Below, one piece after another: positions 5,035 to 5,976 of a stretch of DNA of 5,976 nt. Both the position numbers and the translations under genes were made by a program. The stretch spans positions 1 to 5,976 of the forward strand of contig JAKSQL010000066.1 of the NCBI GenBank assembly GCA_024404125.1, written 5' to 3'. The stretch's first letter is position 1. Each line of letters opens with the position of its first letter. The notes beneath the pieces were generated by a model that did no database searches, was not told the DNA's origin, and saw nothing but the letters and a program-made list of their open reading frames with translations. The stretch comes from Clostridia bacterium. GTDB taxonomy: Bacteria; Bacillota; Clostridia; Oscillospirales; Acutalibacteraceae.

Positions 5035-5066
5035 AATAACCTTATTTCTTTAATTTTAATAAAAAC

Positions 5067-5693
5067 CTATTCATTAAAAAAATGTTTTTCAACTGCGGCG
5101 CATAAATAATGGTAAACCGGCAAATGAAGTTCTTGTACCTTAAAGGTTTCCGTTTCGGGCACTTTAATACATATATCGCTGTTTTTACATAAATTACCAC
5201 CTAACTTACCGGTAAGTCCTATCACCGTTAAACCGATTGATTTGCCTACCGTTGCCGCAACATTACAGTTTTCGGCATTACCCGACGTGCTTATGGCAAT
5301 AAGTATATCGCCTTTATTACCAAGCGCAAAAACCGACTGTGCATAAGTAAGTGTTGGGTCAACGTCATTAGAGAAAGCGGAATTCAGTGCATTAAAATCT
5401 GCAAGTGCAATGGCAGGTAATCCGTACTGAAGTTTATCTAAAACTTCTCTGCTTATTGACGGACAATTTTTCTTCATATTGGATTTGCATTTTTCGGTTA
5501 ACGGTCTTTTTTTAAGAAAACCTTTCATCAGTTCGCCTACTATGTGTTCACTGTCCGCACAACTGCCGCCATTACCGCATATTAAAAGCTTACCGCCGTT
5601 TTCATAGCATTTAATAATTGCATTTAATGCGTCATCAATATCCTTTTCACTTTTTGCCAAATCCGGATACTTTTTTATCAATTCCTCAAACAT
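5067..5693 (-). CDS. GmhA-like SIS-domain sugar-phosphate isomerase
   Basis: A 208-residue cytoplasmic protein of the phosphoheptose-isomerase/DiaA branch of SIS proteins. The phosphosugar loop CGNGGSCADSEH (39-50) and second SIS motif ISTSGNAENCN (134-144) are intact. By eye against E. coli GmhA, E54 corresponds to catalytic Glu65 and H195 to His180 (QELHLPVYH, 187-195). Compared with GmhA there is an insertion of roughly 26 residues between the first helix and GLPAIALAD (about 60-90). It could isomerise sedoheptulose 7-phosphate, but pairing with a ROK kinase suggests another phosphosugar; true GmhA activity is unproven. Start ATG 5691-5693 follows AGGAGG by 6 nt, 11 nt after the kinase stop, so the two are co-transcribed and probably translated in tandem. 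Confidence 0.88.
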   Translation of the reverse strand: MFEELIKKYPDLAKSEKDIDDALNAIIKCYENGGKLLICGNGGSCADSEHIVGELMKGFLKKRPLTEKCKSNMKKNCPSISREVLDKLQYGLPAIALADFNALNSAFSNDVDPTLTYAQSVFALGNKGDILIAISTSGNAENCNVAATVGKSIGLTVIGLTGKLGGNLCKNSDICIKVPETETFKVQELHLPVYHYLCAAVEKHFFNE

Positions 5694-5704
5694 CTTTTTC
5701 CTCC

Positions 5705-5976
5705 TTAAAGCAAAGCAGTTGCCAAAGCGGCATAATCGCCTATTTCTTCAGCAAGCTTTGCAGGAACAATCTTACAAACTTCCGAAGAAAGTTTAAGTGC
5801 TTCTTTCTTAATAATTTTTTCCTTAGTCTCTTGTAACAAATTTTCGCTTCGTGCGAACACACTGCCTATTACTATCATTTCAGGATTTAATATATCAATA
5901 AGAACAGAAAGACCTTTACCTAAATACTCGCCGCAGGTGTTATATACTTTTATGGCAATTTCATCACCGGTATTTG
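5705..5976 (-). CDS. ROK-family sugar kinase, C-terminal part, partial
   Basis: The last 89 residues of a gene that begins beyond the right edge. The visible part carries the ROK C-terminal signature: CGEYLGKGLSVLIDILNPE (14-32 of the visible part), followed by MIVIGSVFARSENLL where most family members have IGG, and a final helix EEIGDYAALATALL. ROK kinases phosphorylate hexoses such as glucose, GlcNAc or ManNAc, but the family also includes repressors; with the N-terminus missing, neither the ATP site nor an HTH can be checked. It is directly upstream of and co-directional with the SIS isomerase gene, favouring a kinase that supplies a sugar phosphate. The frame ends at TAA 5705-5707, which is joined to the isomerase's ribosome-binding site. 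Confidence 0.85.
   Translation of the reverse strand, partial: NTGDEIAIKVYNTCGEYLGKGLSVLIDILNPEMIVIGSVFARSENLLQETKEKIIKKEALKLSSEVCKIVPAKLAEEIGDYAALATALL

Noticed and set aside
4831..5066. T-box, known amino-acid riboswitch or CodY box before the transporter operon
   Set aside because: The promoter leaves a leader of only about 35-40 nt, no T-box core was seen, and no good AATTTTCWGAAAATT match is present.
5618..5836. Plus-strand open frame across the SIS/ROK junction
   Set aside because: Covers the ends of two real genes on the other strand and has no family resemblance.

Overview
The window looks like a chromosomal piece of a low-GC Gram-positive anaerobe of the class Clostridia, plausibly an uncultured gut member of the Oscillospiraceae/Lachnospiraceae type. 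The basis is AT-rich DNA, strong AGGAGG ribosome-binding sites, a lipoprotein-type solute-binding protein, a DUF4364 protein, a YerC-type TrpR relative and a class A penicillin-binding protein. The genus cannot be fixed from the sequence. No mobile element, CRISPR array, tRNA or rRNA was found.

Layout. Positions 1-745 (minus) hold the N-terminal part of a class A penicillin-binding protein that starts at TTG and runs off the left edge. A divergent regulatory region (746-917) separates it from a plus-strand DUF4364 winged-helix-like gene (918-1466). A bidirectional terminator (1468-1494) closes this gene and the operon converging on it. From 4830 down to 1498 (minus) lies a compact five-gene operon: amino-acid solute-binding lipoprotein, permease, ATPase, a divergent DapF-fold racemase/epimerase and a small TrpR-like repressor of the YerC family. 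Spacings are 73, 9, -11 and 1 nt. Upstream of it is a 236-bp intergenic region rich in inverted repeats, with a clear sigma-A promoter (TTTACA-N17-TATAAT). Further right, still on minus, are a GmhA-like SIS-domain sugar-phosphate isomerase (5067-5693) and the C-terminus of a ROK-family sugar kinase (5705 to the edge).

How the genes may work together. The binding protein, permease and ATPase form a complete polar amino-acid importer (PAAT family). The racemase gene overlaps the ATPase gene and the repressor gene follows after one base, so transport, stereochemical conversion and regulation appear to be co-expressed. The promoter spacer carries TTTAG-N4-CTAAA, the same geometry as the CTAG-N4-CTAG half-sites of E. 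coli TrpR operators, so autoregulation by the operon's own TrpR relative is a reasonable hypothesis. Both the binding protein and the racemase seem to lack residues used by classical relatives for their ligands (an Arg in the binding protein; DAP-contacting Asn/Arg in the racemase), so the substrate may be unusual. The ROK kinase and SIS isomerase form a separate sugar-phosphate pair.
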